This document shows positions 10,736 through 21,498 of a stretch of 64,000 nt of DNA, one piece after another. A program made the position numbers and the translations under genes. Source of the DNA: an uncultured Prochlorococcus sp. (GTDB taxonomy: Bacteria; Cyanobacteriota; Cyanobacteriia; PCC-6307; Cyanobiaceae); contig CACNWH010000001.1 in the NCBI GenBank assembly GCA_902624105.1, positions 62,001-126,000 of the forward strand, in the 5' to 3' direction. Numbering within the stretch: position 1 is the stretch's first letter; every line of letters starts with the position of its first letter. The notes under the pieces are model-generated. The model made no database searches. It saw only the letters and a list, made by a program, of their open reading frames with translations, and was not told the DNA's origin.

Positions 10736-12376
10736 TTGATTGATTATTTCTCAATAAATAATTTGCTTACAAATTCTTTTGGGCAATTAGGAGCTGGCCT
10801 AAACAGTATCCCATGGTTGTCTTTGTCTATTTTATTTCCAATCATTTGCGCTTTTATTGTTCCTTTTATCCCTGATAAAGGCAAAGGTAAAGAGGTGAGA
10901 TGGTTTGCCCTTGTTGTAGCTTTAACAACTTTTCTTATCACTGTTGGAGCATACATAAATGGATTTGATATTAACGATGAAAATGTTCAACTTAAAGAAA
11001 GTGTAAATTGGCTTCCAAATTTAGGTTTGACTTGGTCAGTCGGAGCAGATGGTATATCAATGCCTTTAATATTATTGACAAGTTTTATAACTGCTTTAGC
11101 TGTTTTAGCAGCTTGGCCAGTAAGTTTTAAGCCGAAATTATTTTTTTTCTTGATTCTTGCAATGGACGGAGGCCAAATAGCTGTATTTGCAGTACAAGAT
11201 ATGTTGTTATTTTTTTTAGCGTGGGAGCTTGAGCTATTACCTGTCTATCTATTATTGGCTATTTGGGGAGGTAAGAAAAGGCAGTATGCAGCTACAAAAT
11301 TTATTATTTATACAGCTGGAAGTTCTATCTTTATTCTTTTAGCATCATTAGCAATGGGCTTTTATGGTAGTGGCGCCCCTAATTTTAATTTTGAACATTT
11401 AGCTCAGCAAGACTTTAGTCAAAATTTTCAAATTTTATGTTACGCGGGACTATTAATCGCATTTGGGGTTAAGCTTCCTATCGTCCCTCTTCATACTTGG
11501 TTGCCAGATGCTCATGGAGAAGCTACTGCCCCAGTTCATATGTTATTGGCAGGAATACTATTAAAGATGGGAGGATATGCTCTTTTAAGGTTTAATGCAC
11601 AACTATTACCTGTGGCACATGCTCAATTTGCACCTTTACTGATTGTTTTAGGTGCAGTAAATATAATTTATGCCGCTTTTACTTCATTTGCTCAAAGAAA
11701 TCTAAAAAGAAAAATAGCATATAGTTCTATTAGTCATATGGGATTTGTCTTGATAGGTATTGGAAGCTTTAGCGCACTTGGGACAAGTGGAGCAATGCTA
11801 CAAATGGTAAGTCATGGTCTTATTGGTGCCAGCCTTTTTTTCCTTGTTGGAGCTACATATGATAGGACAAAGACTCTTAAGCTTGATGAGATGGGAGGAG
11901 TTGGTCAGAAAATGAGAATTATGTTTGCTTTGTGGACTGCTTGCTCACTAGCTTCTTTAGCATTACCAGGGATGAGTGGCTTTGTATCAGAGTTGATGGT
12001 ATTTACTGGATTTGTAACTGATGAAGTGTATACATTACCATTTAGAATAACTATGGCATCTTTAGCTGCTGTAGGTGTTATTTTAACTCCTATCTATTTA
12101 CTTTCTATGTTGAGAGAAATATTCTTTGGTAAAGAGAATCCTACTTTAGTTGGAGAAAGAAAATTAATTGATGCAGAACCAAGAGAGATTTATATTATCG
12201 GTTGTTTACTTTTGCCCATTATTGGAATAGGACTTTATCCTAGATTAATTACAGAAAGTTATTTAGCTTCTATAAATAATTTAGTTGATAGAAATCTAAA
12301 TGCGGTCAAACAAAATATAAAAGCAGTCGAATTTGTTGATGATAATACTGTTATCCTAAAATCACCGCCTATATAA
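10736..12376 (+). CDS. ndhD: NAD(P)H-quinone oxidoreductase subunit 4
   Basis: [55 protein letters not shown] start as given by the track. Confidence 0.95.
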   Translation: MIDYFSINNLLTNSFGQLGAGLNSIPWLSLSILFPIICAFIVPFIPDKGKGKEVRWFALVVALTTFLITVGAYINGFDINDENVQLKESVNWLPNLGLTWSVGADGISMPLILLTSFITALAVLAAWPVSFKPKLFFFLILAMDGGQIAVFAVQDMLLFFLAWELELLPVYLLLAIWGGKKRQYAATKFIIYTAGSSIFILLASLAMGFYGSGAPNFNFEHLAQQDFSQNFQILCYAGLLIAFGVKLPIVPLHTWLPDAHGEATAPVHMLLAGILLKMGGYALLRFNAQLLPVAHAQFAPLLIVLGAVNIIYAAFTSFAQRNLKRKIAYSSISHMGFVLIGIGSFSALGTSGAMLQMVSHGLIGASLFFLVGATYDRTKTLKLDEMGGVGQKMRIMFALWTACSLASLALPGMSGFVSELMVFTGFVTDEVYTLPFRITMASLAAVGVILTPIYLLSMLREIFFGKENPTLVGERKLIDAEPREIYIIGCLLLPIIGIGLYPRLITESYLASINNLVDRNLNAVKQNIKAVEFVDDNTVILKSPPI

Positions 12377-12410
12377 CTTTAAGTAAATTTAAAATTATTG
12401 GCGAATTGAT

Positions 12411-13316
12411 TTGTTAGCAGATAACTTTAATGTAGTCACATTGTTCAAAATATCTAATTCAACATCTATTGATAGGTCAGGTTTAGGACCTAGATTGTTG
12501 ATTAAATTTCTTCAAGATGCTGCTGGCAGGGGAGAATTAGATCCATGGGATGTTGATGTTATAAGTGTAATAGATAGTTTTTTAGATCAATTTGATAATA
12601 AATTTGAAAGCTCTCAAGGGAATAATAATTCATATGAGAAGGATTTGTCAGAGACAAGTGAGGCCTTTTTTGCAGCATCAGTTTTGGTAAATCTGAAAGC
12701 TCAAATTTTAGAATCGGATGTTTTCCCTGAAGATCAAAATGGTTTTGAAGATGATTTTGAAATAACTGAACAACCTTGGATTAATAATAATTTTGATATT
12801 CCACAATATCCAGAAAAATATCTCAGGAGAAGATCAGCAGCTCAACCTATTGTTAAAAGAACAGCCACTTTAGGTGAATTAATCAGTCAACTTGAATCGA
12901 TTGCAGAAACAATCGAGACTCAGGATATACTTTTAATGAAAAGGAAAAGAAATAAGAAATATTCTGACAAAGCACTTATTGATCAAGTAAAGAGCTTAGC
13001 CCATAGGGAGAAATTACCTGAGACGACAAAGGCCTTAGGAGATTTTATCGATAAATGGGAAAAAGCATTGCAGTGGATAGACTTTGAATATTTAGTTGTT
13101 AGATGGAAAGAAGTTGCACAAAAAGATCTTGATAAAGATAGATTAGGGGTCTTCTGGGCTTTACTATTTTTATCTTCTCAAAATAAAATTGAACTTAAAC
13201 AAATTAAATCACTTTATGGCCCAATAAAAATTAAAAGGGTCATTCCAGAAGGTGGTTTAGCTCAATTGCCTATCGAGAATCTGGAAGTGACAGATACTTC
13301 TCCGACCGCTGCATAG
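12411..13316 (+). CDS. scpA: Segregation and condensation protein A
   Basis: LIKFLQDAAGRGELDPWDVDVISVIDSFL, AASVLVNLKAQIL, C-terminal winged-helix-like region. Confidence 0.85.
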   Translation: MLADNFNVVTLFKISNSTSIDRSGLGPRLLIKFLQDAAGRGELDPWDVDVISVIDSFLDQFDNKFESSQGNNNSYEKDLSETSEAFFAASVLVNLKAQILESDVFPEDQNGFEDDFEITEQPWINNNFDIPQYPEKYLRRRSAAQPIVKRTATLGELISQLESIAETIETQDILLMKRKRNKKYSDKALIDQVKSLAHREKLPETTKALGDFIDKWEKALQWIDFEYLVVRWKEVAQKDLDKDRLGVFWALLFLSSQNKIELKQIKSLYGPIKIKRVIPEGGLAQLPIENLEVTDTSPTAA

Positions 13317-13361
13317 AGGATTTGGAGGAAATCAGGCTAATGTTCTACAAAGAGGTTTAAA

Positions 13362-14546
13362 ATGCCTATGAAGGCAATGATACTTGCAGCTGGTAAAGGA
13401 ACTCGCGTTCAACCTATTACGCATATAATTCCTAAGCCGATGATCCCAATTTTGCAAAAGCCTGTAATGGAGTTTTTGTTGGAATTATTAAAAGAACATG
13501 GGTTTAGAGAAATAATGGTTAATGTTTCTCATTTGGCTGAAGAGATAGAGAATTATTTTAGAGATGGACAAAGATTTGGAGTTGAAATAGCCTATAGCTT
13601 TGAGGGTAGGATAGAAGATGGAGAATTAATTGGCGATGCGTTGGGTTCCGCAGGAGGTTTAAAAAAAATTCAAGATTTTCAAAACTTTTTTGATGAAACT
13701 TTTGTTGTTGTATGCGGAGATGCCCTTGTTGATTTGGATTTAACTGAAGCAGTTAAAAGACATAAAAAGAAAGGTGCAATAGCTAGTCTAATAACTAAAA
13801 AGGTTAACAAGAAAGAAGTCTCAAGTTATGGTGTAGTCGTTTCAGATAATGAAGGCAAAGTAAAAACATTTCAAGAAAAGCCTTCTGTAGAAGACGCCCT
13901 AAGTGATTCTATAAATACTGGAATTTATTTATTTGAACCTGAAATATTTGATCATATTCCCTCTGGTAAAAAATTTGATATTGGAGCAGATCTTTTCCCA
14001 AAATTAGTTGAAAATAATTTACCATTTTATGAGCTGCCAATGGATTTTGAGTGGGTTGATATTGGAAAAGTACCTGATTATTGGAGTGCAATCAGAAGCG
14101 TACTGCAAGGTAAAGTAAGACAAGTTGATATACCTGGGAAAGAGGTAAAACCTGGTGTTTATACAGGTCTAAACGTCGCAGTTAATTGGGACAAAGTCAA
14201 TATTAAAGGGCCCGTCTATATTGGTGGAATGTCAAGAATCGAGGATGGTGCAACTATTATCGGACCATCTATGATTGGTCCAAGTTGCTGTATCTGTGAA
14301 GGTGCAACAATAGATAATTCTATTATCTTTGATTACTCTAAAATTGGGAAGGGTGTTCGACTCGTAGATAAACTGGTTTTTGGAAGATATTGTGTAGGAA
14401 AAAATGGTGATCATTTTGATTTGCAAGAAGCATCTTTAGATTGGTTAATTACAGATTCAAGAAGAATGGATTCTTCTGAGCCCTCACCTCAGCAGAAAGT
14501 GATGGCAGAACTTTTGGGCAGTGATTTGATTAATATTCCAGATTAA
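13362..14546 (+). CDS. NDP-sugar pyrophosphorylase, mannose-1-phosphate guanylyltransferase-like
   Basis: MKAMILAAGKGTRVQPITHIIPKPMIPILQKPVMEFLLELL; C-terminal left-handed beta-helix hexapeptides. Confidence 0.9.
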   Translation: MPMKAMILAAGKGTRVQPITHIIPKPMIPILQKPVMEFLLELLKEHGFREIMVNVSHLAEEIENYFRDGQRFGVEIAYSFEGRIEDGELIGDALGSAGGLKKIQDFQNFFDETFVVVCGDALVDLDLTEAVKRHKKKGAIASLITKKVNKKEVSSYGVVVSDNEGKVKTFQEKPSVEDALSDSINTGIYLFEPEIFDHIPSGKKFDIGADLFPKLVENNLPFYELPMDFEWVDIGKVPDYWSAIRSVLQGKVRQVDIPGKEVKPGVYTGLNVAVNWDKVNIKGPVYIGGMSRIEDGATIIGPSMIGPSCCICEGATIDNSIIFDYSKIGKGVRLVDKLVFGRYCVGKNGDHFDLQEASLDWLITDSRRMDSSEPSPQQKVMAELLGSDLINIPD

Positions 14547-15420
14547 TCTCTGCTCTTTTTAAAATCTCTGGTATTAAATGTTCACTTTTTACAGCCATCA
14601 GATGAACTCCTTGAGCTATATCTATAAATTCTCTCAATTGTTCTGCAGCAATATTTATACCCTCTTCCATAGGATTGTCTGATTCTTTAAGCCTATTAAG
14701 GATATGATCAGGAATATTTGCGCCAGGTACAAATTTGTTTATAAAAAGTGCATTTTTATAAGATTTGAGCAAGAAAACTCCAGCTAGGACTGGCAAGTTT
14801 AATGGGTTGCTAATTTTATCGCAAAAATCAACAAGGTATTTTTTATCCATAATCATTTGTGTCTGTATAAAGTGAGCTCCCGCTTCTTTTTTTTTCTCGG
14901 TTCTCATTTTTAATACCTTTAAATTTTTATAACTTGGATCTGCTGCCGCTCCAGCAAAAATTTCTGTTTTATTATCACTTAATAATTGATTAGTAGGATC
15001 AATCCCATTATTAAACGATTGTATTTGTTTAAGTAGCTTAACTGATTCAAATTCATGTACAGCTTTTGTATCTTTTTGATCCCCAGCTTTGACTGAGTCC
15101 CCAGTAATGCAAAGAATATTTTTTATACCTAGGGCATTCGCTCCAAGAATGTCAGATTGTAAAGCAATTTTATTACGATCCCGGCAGGATATTTGCATTA
15201 TAGGTTCTATCCCATTATCTAGTAATAGCCTTGACATTGCTAAACTGCACATCCTCATTACAGCTCTGCTCCCATCTGTTATATTAACTGCATGTACCTT
15301 ATCTTTTAAAAGTTGTGCTATTTTTAGAGATCGAGTGGGATCACCTCCTCTTGGAGGCATTAATTCTGCCGTGATTGCTTTAGAATGGGATTCTAAGGTT
15401 TTTTGAAGTTTTGATTTCAA
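14530..15420 (-). CDS. metF: Methylenetetrahydrofolate reductase
   Basis: AELMPPRGGDPTRSL, HAVNITDGSRAVMRM, CITGDSVKAGDQ; TIM-barrel pattern. Confidence 0.85.
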   Translation of the reverse strand: MKSKLQKTLESHSKAITAELMPPRGGDPTRSLKIAQLLKDKVHAVNITDGSRAVMRMCSLAMSRLLLDNGIEPIMQISCRDRNKIALQSDILGANALGIKNILCITGDSVKAGDQKDTKAVHEFESVKLLKQIQSFNNGIDPTNQLLSDNKTEIFAGAAADPSYKNLKVLKMRTEKKKEAGAHFIQTQMIMDKKYLVDFCDKISNPLNLPVLAGVFLLKSYKNALFINKFVPGANIPDHILNRLKESDNPMEEGINIAAEQLREFIDIAQGVHLMAVKSEHLIPEILKRAEINLEY

Positions 15421-15498
15421 TTGCTAAATGTTGGCTTGTTAGTTAACAACAATGATGAGATTGACAAACTTTATTACTATAAAAAAAGAGCTGTCCAA

Positions 15499-15777
15499 AT
15501 GCAAATGGTTGATGACGATGTAAACAACTTTGATATGATGGGTCTCTCATCAAGAGAGATGGAAATTATTGATTTAGTTGCGGATGGATTAACTAATCAA
15601 GAAATAGCAGTGAAACTTACTATTAGTAAAAGAACTGTGGATAATCATGTTAGTAATATGTTCACTAAAACTGGATCCAAGAATAGGGTAGCACTATTAA
15701 ATTGGGCAATGGATCATGGGAAAATTTGTAGAGATGGATTTAATTGCTGTTCTTTGCCTGATTCTGATCAAAATTAA
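15499..15777 (+). CDS. Small LuxR/GerE-type HTH regulator (PedR-like); ATG at 15499 preferred over the TTG-type start at 15421
   Basis: LSSREMEIIDLVADGLTNQEIAVKLTISKRTVDNHVSNMFTKTGSKNRVAL; Cys-rich C-terminus CRDGFNCCSLPD. Confidence 0.8.
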   Translation: MQMVDDDVNNFDMMGLSSREMEIIDLVADGLTNQEIAVKLTISKRTVDNHVSNMFTKTGSKNRVALLNWAMDHGKICRDGFNCCSLPDSDQN

Positions 15778-15925
15778 TATCTCCTAAATCTTCAATATTG
15801 TCATTAAGCGACATCAATAAATAATTCTGTGAATTCAGATCAAAAAGCTCAGCATAAGCTATACAAGCATCTTTATCAGAATTCACATATCTTAATATGC
15901 CCTCTTTATCGTAAAGACCATACAT
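15740..15925 (-). CDS. Small hypothetical protein (61 aa)
   Basis: Non-repetitive ORF MYGLYDKEGILRYVNSDKDACIAYAELFDLNSQNYLLMSLND; fills the gap, tail-to-tail overlap with the upstream regulator. Confidence 0.6.
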   Translation of the reverse strand: MYGLYDKEGILRYVNSDKDACIAYAELFDLNSQNYLLMSLNDNIEDLGDINFDQNQAKNSN

Positions 15926-16005
15926 ATCTGATTCATTAAGTTAATTTAGGAATATAAAGAAAATCTAAAGGAAAAAGGTATTATTTGGCTAGCTTTAGGC
16001 TGAAT

Positions 16006-16485
16006 TTAATATATTTCTTTATTCCAGTATGAAAAAGGTTTATTAGATAATTCAAAATTTGAGAATTTTTTAACTCCGGTAATTTCTTTTGATAAGAAAC
16101 TTGGAAAATTAATTTGTTCATTTATTGTTTTTAATTCAACTTCAGCTATCTCTAAGGGAAAATTATTTCCTTTAAATCGGTCAATTATCCACTCTTTCCC
16201 CTTGAAATGTAAGTAAAATCTTTCTTTTATAATAGGATTTTTTATTTCTGAAATAATCATTTCTCCTTCTTTTTTGGGAATCTCATATTCAAATTCGAAA
16301 TTCTTAGACTTTGAAATATACTTTTTTAAAGTTAATTTAAATAGATCATCTTCTGATCTGATTCTTACTATCCAGTCCTCAGAATATGAGGATAAATAAC
16401 CTTGAATGATATTTGACTTACGGTTAATTAATTTTTCCCAATCATTATTTTTAATTAAGAATCTTCTTTCAATTTCAATACACAT
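16006..16485 (-). CDS. CYTH-domain protein (adenylate cyclase/thiamine-triphosphatase-like fold)
   Basis: IEIERRFLIKN (ExExK-like) start, alternating charged strands, WIIDRF...FPLEIAEVEL. Confidence 0.85.
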   Translation of the reverse strand: MCIEIERRFLIKNNDWEKLINRKSNIIQGYLSSYSEDWIVRIRSEDDLFKLTLKKYISKSKNFEFEYEIPKKEGEMIISEIKNPIIKERFYLHFKGKEWIIDRFKGNNFPLEIAEVELKTINEQINFPSFLSKEITGVKKFSNFELSNKPFSYWNKEIY

Positions 16486-16505
16486 GAAAATTTATATCAA
16501 TAATT

Positions 16506-17399
16506 TTAGGATAGATTTCCTCTCCATTCTAATTTCTTAACTAAAGTGCTGTAATAAGAAATATTATTATTCAGTGAAACCATTTTTGCTGGCTTATTAG
16601 CTTTGATAATTTCACAATAATCATTCTCATGAAGAATTAGGCATTTTGTTCCATCCTTCCAAAGTTGCAAAGAATTTTTTTCTTTGTTGATATTCTTTAT
16701 TACAATTTTACTATTGTCAGGTATAACTATTGGCCTGCTGGAAAGACTCATTGGACATATTGCGTTAATAACAAATGCATTAATTAAAGGATGGACTATT
16801 GGACCTCCAGCTGCCATTGAATATGCAGTAGAACCAGTTGCTGAAGAAATAATTAATCCATCACCTTTATATTCATTAACCTTTTCATTATTGATTTCAA
16901 TGCTAATTTGATTGGTCGGGGATATATCAGTTTCTATTGATTTGAAATAAAAGTCATTCAATGCGTAAAATTCAGAAATTTTATAATTTCTATCAATTAA
17001 GTCTATTGCATGATGGTTGCATTGAAGAATCGTTCTTTCATCAATCTTAAATTTATTTTTTTCTAAAAGATCAATAAATGACTTTTCAATTAAAAATTTT
17101 CTATCTTGAGATAAAAATCCTAAATTACCACCAATATTGAAACTAAGAATCGGAATATTAAAATTAAAAATTGCATTTGCAGTTTTAAGTACAGTACCAT
17201 CCCCTCCAAGAACAATAACTAAATCTGGTAAGCAGTTGTTTATCTCTAAATTTAATTGCAGAGTTTTGCTATCAAAGGTGCTTGCTAATTTTATTACAGC
17301 AATTTTTTGAGATTTCAGTAAATTTTCGCAAAAGAGAGCTGTTTCTTTTGCTATTTTGCTTTTAGATCTATAAATTATAAGAACCAACGATAGTTTCAT
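16506..17399 (-). CDS. nadK: NAD kinase
   Basis: VIVLGGDGTVLKTANAI (GGDG), GDGLIISSATGSTAYSMAAGGPIVHP. Confidence 0.95.
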   Translation of the reverse strand: MKLSLVLIIYRSKSKIAKETALFCENLLKSQKIAVIKLASTFDSKTLQLNLEINNCLPDLVIVLGGDGTVLKTANAIFNFNIPILSFNIGGNLGFLSQDRKFLIEKSFIDLLEKNKFKIDERTILQCNHHAIDLIDRNYKISEFYALNDFYFKSIETDISPTNQISIEINNEKVNEYKGDGLIISSATGSTAYSMAAGGPIVHPLINAFVINAICPMSLSSRPIVIPDNSKIVIKNINKEKNSLQLWKDGTKCLILHENDYCEIIKANKPAKMVSLNNNISYYSTLVKKLEWRGNLS

Positions 17400-17409
17400 T
17401 AAACATTTC

Positions 17410-17730
17410 TTACCATTTGAGTAAGTTAAAGCTTTCCATGTCCACAGTGACTCTATTTCTATAAAGAGATAATAAAATTGCTAATCCTACAGCAGCTTCT
17501 GCTGCTGCTACTGTAATTACAAAAATCGCAAAAACTTGGCCTTGTATCAAATTATTATCAATATAAGAGGAAAATGCCATTAAATTTAAATTTACTGCAT
17601 TAAGCATTAATTCAATACTCATTAAAACTCTCACAGCATTTCTACTATTTAGTAATCCCCAAATACCTATGCAAAATAGAATAGATGAAACAATCAAAAA
17701 AGCTTGCAATGGGATTGAGTCAAGGTTCAT
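17410..17730 (-). CDS. ndhE: NAD(P)H-quinone oxidoreductase subunit 4L
   Basis: NuoK-like: [20 protein letters not shown]...[17 protein letters not shown]. Confidence 0.95.
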   Translation of the reverse strand: MNLDSIPLQAFLIVSSILFCIGIWGLLNSRNAVRVLMSIELMLNAVNLNLMAFSSYIDNNLIQGQVFAIFVITVAAAEAAVGLAILLSLYRNRVTVDMESFNLLKW

Positions 17731-17748
17731 CGTGTCAATTTAATAAAG

Positions 17749-18348
17749 TTACTTTTTTTCAATCAGCAAGGGTTTGTCTGATTTTTCTATAAGTTCTTGA
17801 TCTACAGGAAGACCTGTCGAAATATCTTCTGACAAAACATCCCTCCTCGCCAAGACAATAGCTCCAATCATAGCCATTAAAAGTAAAACAGATGCCACTT
17901 CAAAAGGTAGTAAATAATCACTAAATAAATGCTCTCCAAGTCTTATAGTTGATTCTTCACCTATTGATTGTTTTGGATCAGCTATGATCCATGTATTGGA
18001 TAAGTCAACTCGTACAAGTAGACTCAAAAGTGTGATACAAATAGTTGATGAAATTAATTTTCTAGAATTAAGATATTTAATTGGCTTCAGATCCTCTTTT
18101 TTATTAACAAGCATAATTGCAAATAAAATTAAAACATTAATAGCACCTACGTATACAAGTACTTGTGCAGCCGCCACAAAACTTGCGTTTAATAATAAAT
18201 ACAAACCTGCAACACTCATGAAAACTCCCCCTAGTAAAAAAGCAGAGTAAACGATGCTATCTAATAAAACTACTCCCAATGAACCAATAATAATAATTAG
18301 GGATAAAATTGAAAAACAAATTAATTGTGTGGTAACTGCAATAGACAT
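17749..18348 (-). CDS. ndhG: NAD(P)H-quinone oxidoreductase subunit 6
   Basis: NuoJ-like TM pattern: FVAAAQVLVYVGAINVLILFAIML; position between ndhI and ndhE. Confidence 0.93.
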   Translation of the reverse strand: MSIAVTTQLICFSILSLIIIIGSLGVVLLDSIVYSAFLLGGVFMSVAGLYLLLNASFVAAAQVLVYVGAINVLILFAIMLVNKKEDLKPIKYLNSRKLISSTICITLLSLLVRVDLSNTWIIADPKQSIGEESTIRLGEHLFSDYLLPFEVASVLLLMAMIGAIVLARRDVLSEDISTGLPVDQELIEKSDKPLLIEKK

Positions 18349-18358
18349 CTAAATTTAT

Positions 18359-18976
18359 TTACTTTCCTACAGGTACCTCTTCTGTAGTATTTGAAGATAC
18401 CATCCAATCTAACACTTCTTCAGGTAATTTACCCACTCTAGGATCGGATGATGGAATATCATGAGGATCCATTACACCTTTTGGTAGATATGTTAATTCC
18501 TTAAGTGACTTGACAGTTGGATCAGAAGTGACATTTGTAGGTAGTCTACCGAGAGCAACATTATCATAATTTAAATTATGCCTATCAAAAGTGGCTAATT
18601 CATATTCTTCAGTCATTGATAAGCAATTTGTAGGACAATACTCAACGCAATTACCGCAAAAAATACATGCACCAAAATCTATTGAATAGTTTCTTAATTC
18701 CTTTTTTTTCGTCTCTTTGTTCATCACCCAGTCCACAACAGGTAAATTTATGGGGCAAACACGAACACAAACTTCACATGCTATACATTTATCAAATTCA
18801 TAGTGAATCCTTCCTCTGTATCTCTCAGAGGGAATAAGTTTTTCGTAGGGATATTGAACTGTTACAGGCCTTCTTTTAAGGTGGTCAAAGGTAACAGTGA
18901 TGCCGTCGAATAAATATTTACTTGCGCCAAAAGCTTCTTTAACATAGCTGTTGACTTTTTGAAAAAAATCTTTCAT
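18359..18976 (-). CDS. ndhI: NAD(P)H-quinone oxidoreductase subunit I
   Basis: Two 4Fe-4S motifs: [12 protein letters not shown] and [12 protein letters not shown]. Confidence 0.96.
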   Translation of the reverse strand: MKDFFQKVNSYVKEAFGASKYLFDGITVTFDHLKRRPVTVQYPYEKLIPSERYRGRIHYEFDKCIACEVCVRVCPINLPVVDWVMNKETKKKELRNYSIDFGACIFCGNCVEYCPTNCLSMTEEYELATFDRHNLNYDNVALGRLPTNVTSDPTVKSLKELTYLPKGVMDPHDIPSSDPRVGKLPEEVLDWMVSSNTTEEVPVGK

Positions 18977-19046
18977 TGCCAGAAACTTTACTTAACATTA
19001 TTATACAACATTTTTACCAATTTGGTAAGTAAATATACTTAAAAAC

Positions 19047-20165
19047 TTAGCCCCCAAAAAATCTGGGCAACGCGAGTTTTAATCCTGCAGTCAATAATAA
19101 ATTTGCTAGAGAAATTGGTAAGAGAAACTTCCAACCTAAATCAAGTAATTGATCAATTCTAACTCTAGGAGTTGTCCATCTTAGTAAGATTGCTATGAAT
19201 ACAAGTAAATATGCTTTTAGAATTGTCATTACAATACCTAGAGTTGCAGTTATAACCTGAATAAAAGATGTATCTATTGGAATGTTTAAAACTCTTGAAA
19301 TAGTTTCTACAGGTATAGGAAAACCCCATCCACCCAAATATAAAACTGATACTAATAATGCTGATAAAATTAAATTTATGTAACTTCCTAGATAAAATAA
19401 TGCAAATTTCATCCCCGCGTATTCTGTTTGATAGCCAGCAACAAGTTCTTCTTCAGCTTCAGGTAAATCAAATGGTAATCTTTCACATTCTGCTAACGCA
19501 CAAATCCAAAAAATGATAAATCCAATGGGCTGTCTCCATATATTCCAACTTAGTATTCCTGCTCCGCTTTGTTGATTTACTATATCAACTGTGCTTAGAG
19601 AATTTGTCATCATTACAATTGCTAAAACAGATAAGGCAAGTGGTATTTCGTAACTTATAGACTGAGCTGCTGCTCTGAGACCTCCTAGAAGTGAATATTT
19701 GTTGTTAGAAGCATATCCACTCATCAAAAGGCCTATAGGTTGAATACTACTCAGAGCTATCCAGAGAAAAATACCAACGCCTACATTGCTTATTAGCAAA
19801 TTTTGTCCAAATGGTACTATTAACCAAGATAATATGACAGGAACTAAAACTAATATTGGTCCAGCAGTAAAAAGTATTGAATCTGCTTTATCTGGGATGA
19901 TATCCTCTTTAACAAGTAATTTGAGACCATCAGCGATCGGCTGTAATACTCCTAATGCTCCTGCATATTCTGGTCCAATCCTTTGCTGTGCAGCTGCAGA
20001 AATTTTTCTTTCAAGCCAAACTGTTACTAGCACCCCAACAACAGCAGCTACTAAAACTATTAGCATTGGGAAAGGAAGCCAGATGATATGTGCTATCTCA
20101 CTAGGTACTCCAAAAGATTTCAGAGCCTCATTAAAACTAAATTCAAGATCTAAGCCGTTTGTCAC
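19047..20165 (-). CDS. ndhA: NAD(P)H-quinone oxidoreductase subunit 1
   Basis: [49 protein letters not shown]. Confidence 0.96.
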   Translation of the reverse strand: MTNGLDLEFSFNEALKSFGVPSEIAHIIWLPFPMLIVLVAAVVGVLVTVWLERKISAAAQQRIGPEYAGALGVLQPIADGLKLLVKEDIIPDKADSILFTAGPILVLVPVILSWLIVPFGQNLLISNVGVGIFLWIALSSIQPIGLLMSGYASNNKYSLLGGLRAAAQSISYEIPLALSVLAIVMMTNSLSTVDIVNQQSGAGILSWNIWRQPIGFIIFWICALAECERLPFDLPEAEEELVAGYQTEYAGMKFALFYLGSYINLILSALLVSVLYLGGWGFPIPVETISRVLNIPIDTSFIQVITATLGIVMTILKAYLLVFIAILLRWTTPRVRIDQLLDLGWKFLLPISLANLLLTAGLKLALPRFFGG

Positions 20166-20240
20166 AATCTTTTAACGATCTAATAATACATTAACTCCTT
20201 TAAGAGCAAAATCGCGTATTTACTAGTGAATAAAAAATAA

Positions 20241-21383
20241 TCACCTTTGATCAGGTGGAATCCAATTTCTGCAGGCGGAACCAGTATAGATTTGTGATGG
20301 TCTAAAAATCCTATTAGCGCCAAGCTGCTCTCGCCAATGTGCTAACCATCCAGCAACTCTAGAAATTGCGAAAATCGGAGTAAAAAGATCCCTAGGGATG
20401 CCTAATTTTCTATAAACTAAACCTGAGTAATAATCCACATTTGGATAAATACCCTTCGCTCCAAGTATAGGGACAGCTTCCTCTTCGAGTTTCATAGCAA
20501 CTTCGTACATTTCATCTTTACCAAATCTCTCAAAGAGCTCCTCAGCTAATCTTTGGAGGATAGTTGCTCTTGGATCTTTAACTTTATATTCTCTATGACC
20601 AAATCCCATTATTTTTCTTTTAGTTAGTAAGGCCTCCTTTATAAATGAAGCCGCGTTCTCAGGAGTGTTTATATTTTCTAACATTGAGATGACATCTTCA
20701 TTGGCTCCTCCATGAAGAGGTCCGGCTAATGTTCCTACAGCTGATGCTACGACTGCATATGGATCTGTTAATGTACTCGCGGTAACTCTTGCACTAAAAG
20801 TACTTGCATTTAGACTGTGTTCTGCATGTAAGATGAGACACTTATCAAAAACTTTTGCCGCTAGTGGATCCTGTTCTTTTTCAGTGAGCATATATAAAAA
20901 ATTGGAAGAATAGGATAAGTCATCTCGTGGTTGAATTGGATCTTGACCTTTTCTTATAAGTTGAAAGGCAGCAACCATAGTGGGAATCTTTGCAATAAGT
21001 CTAATAACAGCGTTATAAACATATTTTGGGTCGTCAATAACTCTTCTTGAATAGAACAAACCTAATGAAGCGGCGCTTGACTGAAGAGCATCCATTGGGT
21101 GTCCTGAAGAGGGAAAACATTTCATCATATCTCTAACTCTGAAGCTTAATCTTCTATGCATTTGAACTTCGGCTTCAAAATTTTTGAGCTCACTGACTGT
21201 TGGTAATTCTCCCCATATTAAAAGAAATGCTGTTTCTAAAAAACTACTTTTTTGTGCTAGTTCTTCAATATCATATCCTCGATATAAAAGCTTTCCCTGT
21301 CTACCATCTATGTCGCAGATTGAGGATTTTGTAACAGGGATTCCCTCTAAACCTGGTTTAAAATTATTATTTGGAATATTCAA
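20241..21383 (-). CDS. gltA: Citrate synthase
   Basis: HAEHSLNASTFSARVTAST, GPLHGGANEDV, MGFGHREYKVKDPRA. Confidence 0.95.
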   Translation of the reverse strand: MNIPNNNFKPGLEGIPVTKSSICDIDGRQGKLLYRGYDIEELAQKSSFLETAFLLIWGELPTVSELKNFEAEVQMHRRLSFRVRDMMKCFPSSGHPMDALQSSAASLGLFYSRRVIDDPKYVYNAVIRLIAKIPTMVAAFQLIRKGQDPIQPRDDLSYSSNFLYMLTEKEQDPLAAKVFDKCLILHAEHSLNASTFSARVTASTLTDPYAVVASAVGTLAGPLHGGANEDVISMLENINTPENAASFIKEALLTKRKIMGFGHREYKVKDPRATILQRLAEELFERFGKDEMYEVAMKLEEEAVPILGAKGIYPNVDYYSGLVYRKLGIPRDLFTPIFAISRVAGWLAHWREQLGANRIFRPSQIYTGSACRNWIPPDQR

Positions 21384-21498
21384 GAATTTTACTAAAATAA
21401 ATTATGTTTAAAAAATAAATTAAAAAATTATTTTTATTCATAATTAATAATAAATCCTTAATGATAAAAAATCTTTAAATATTAATTTGTTTTGTAAT

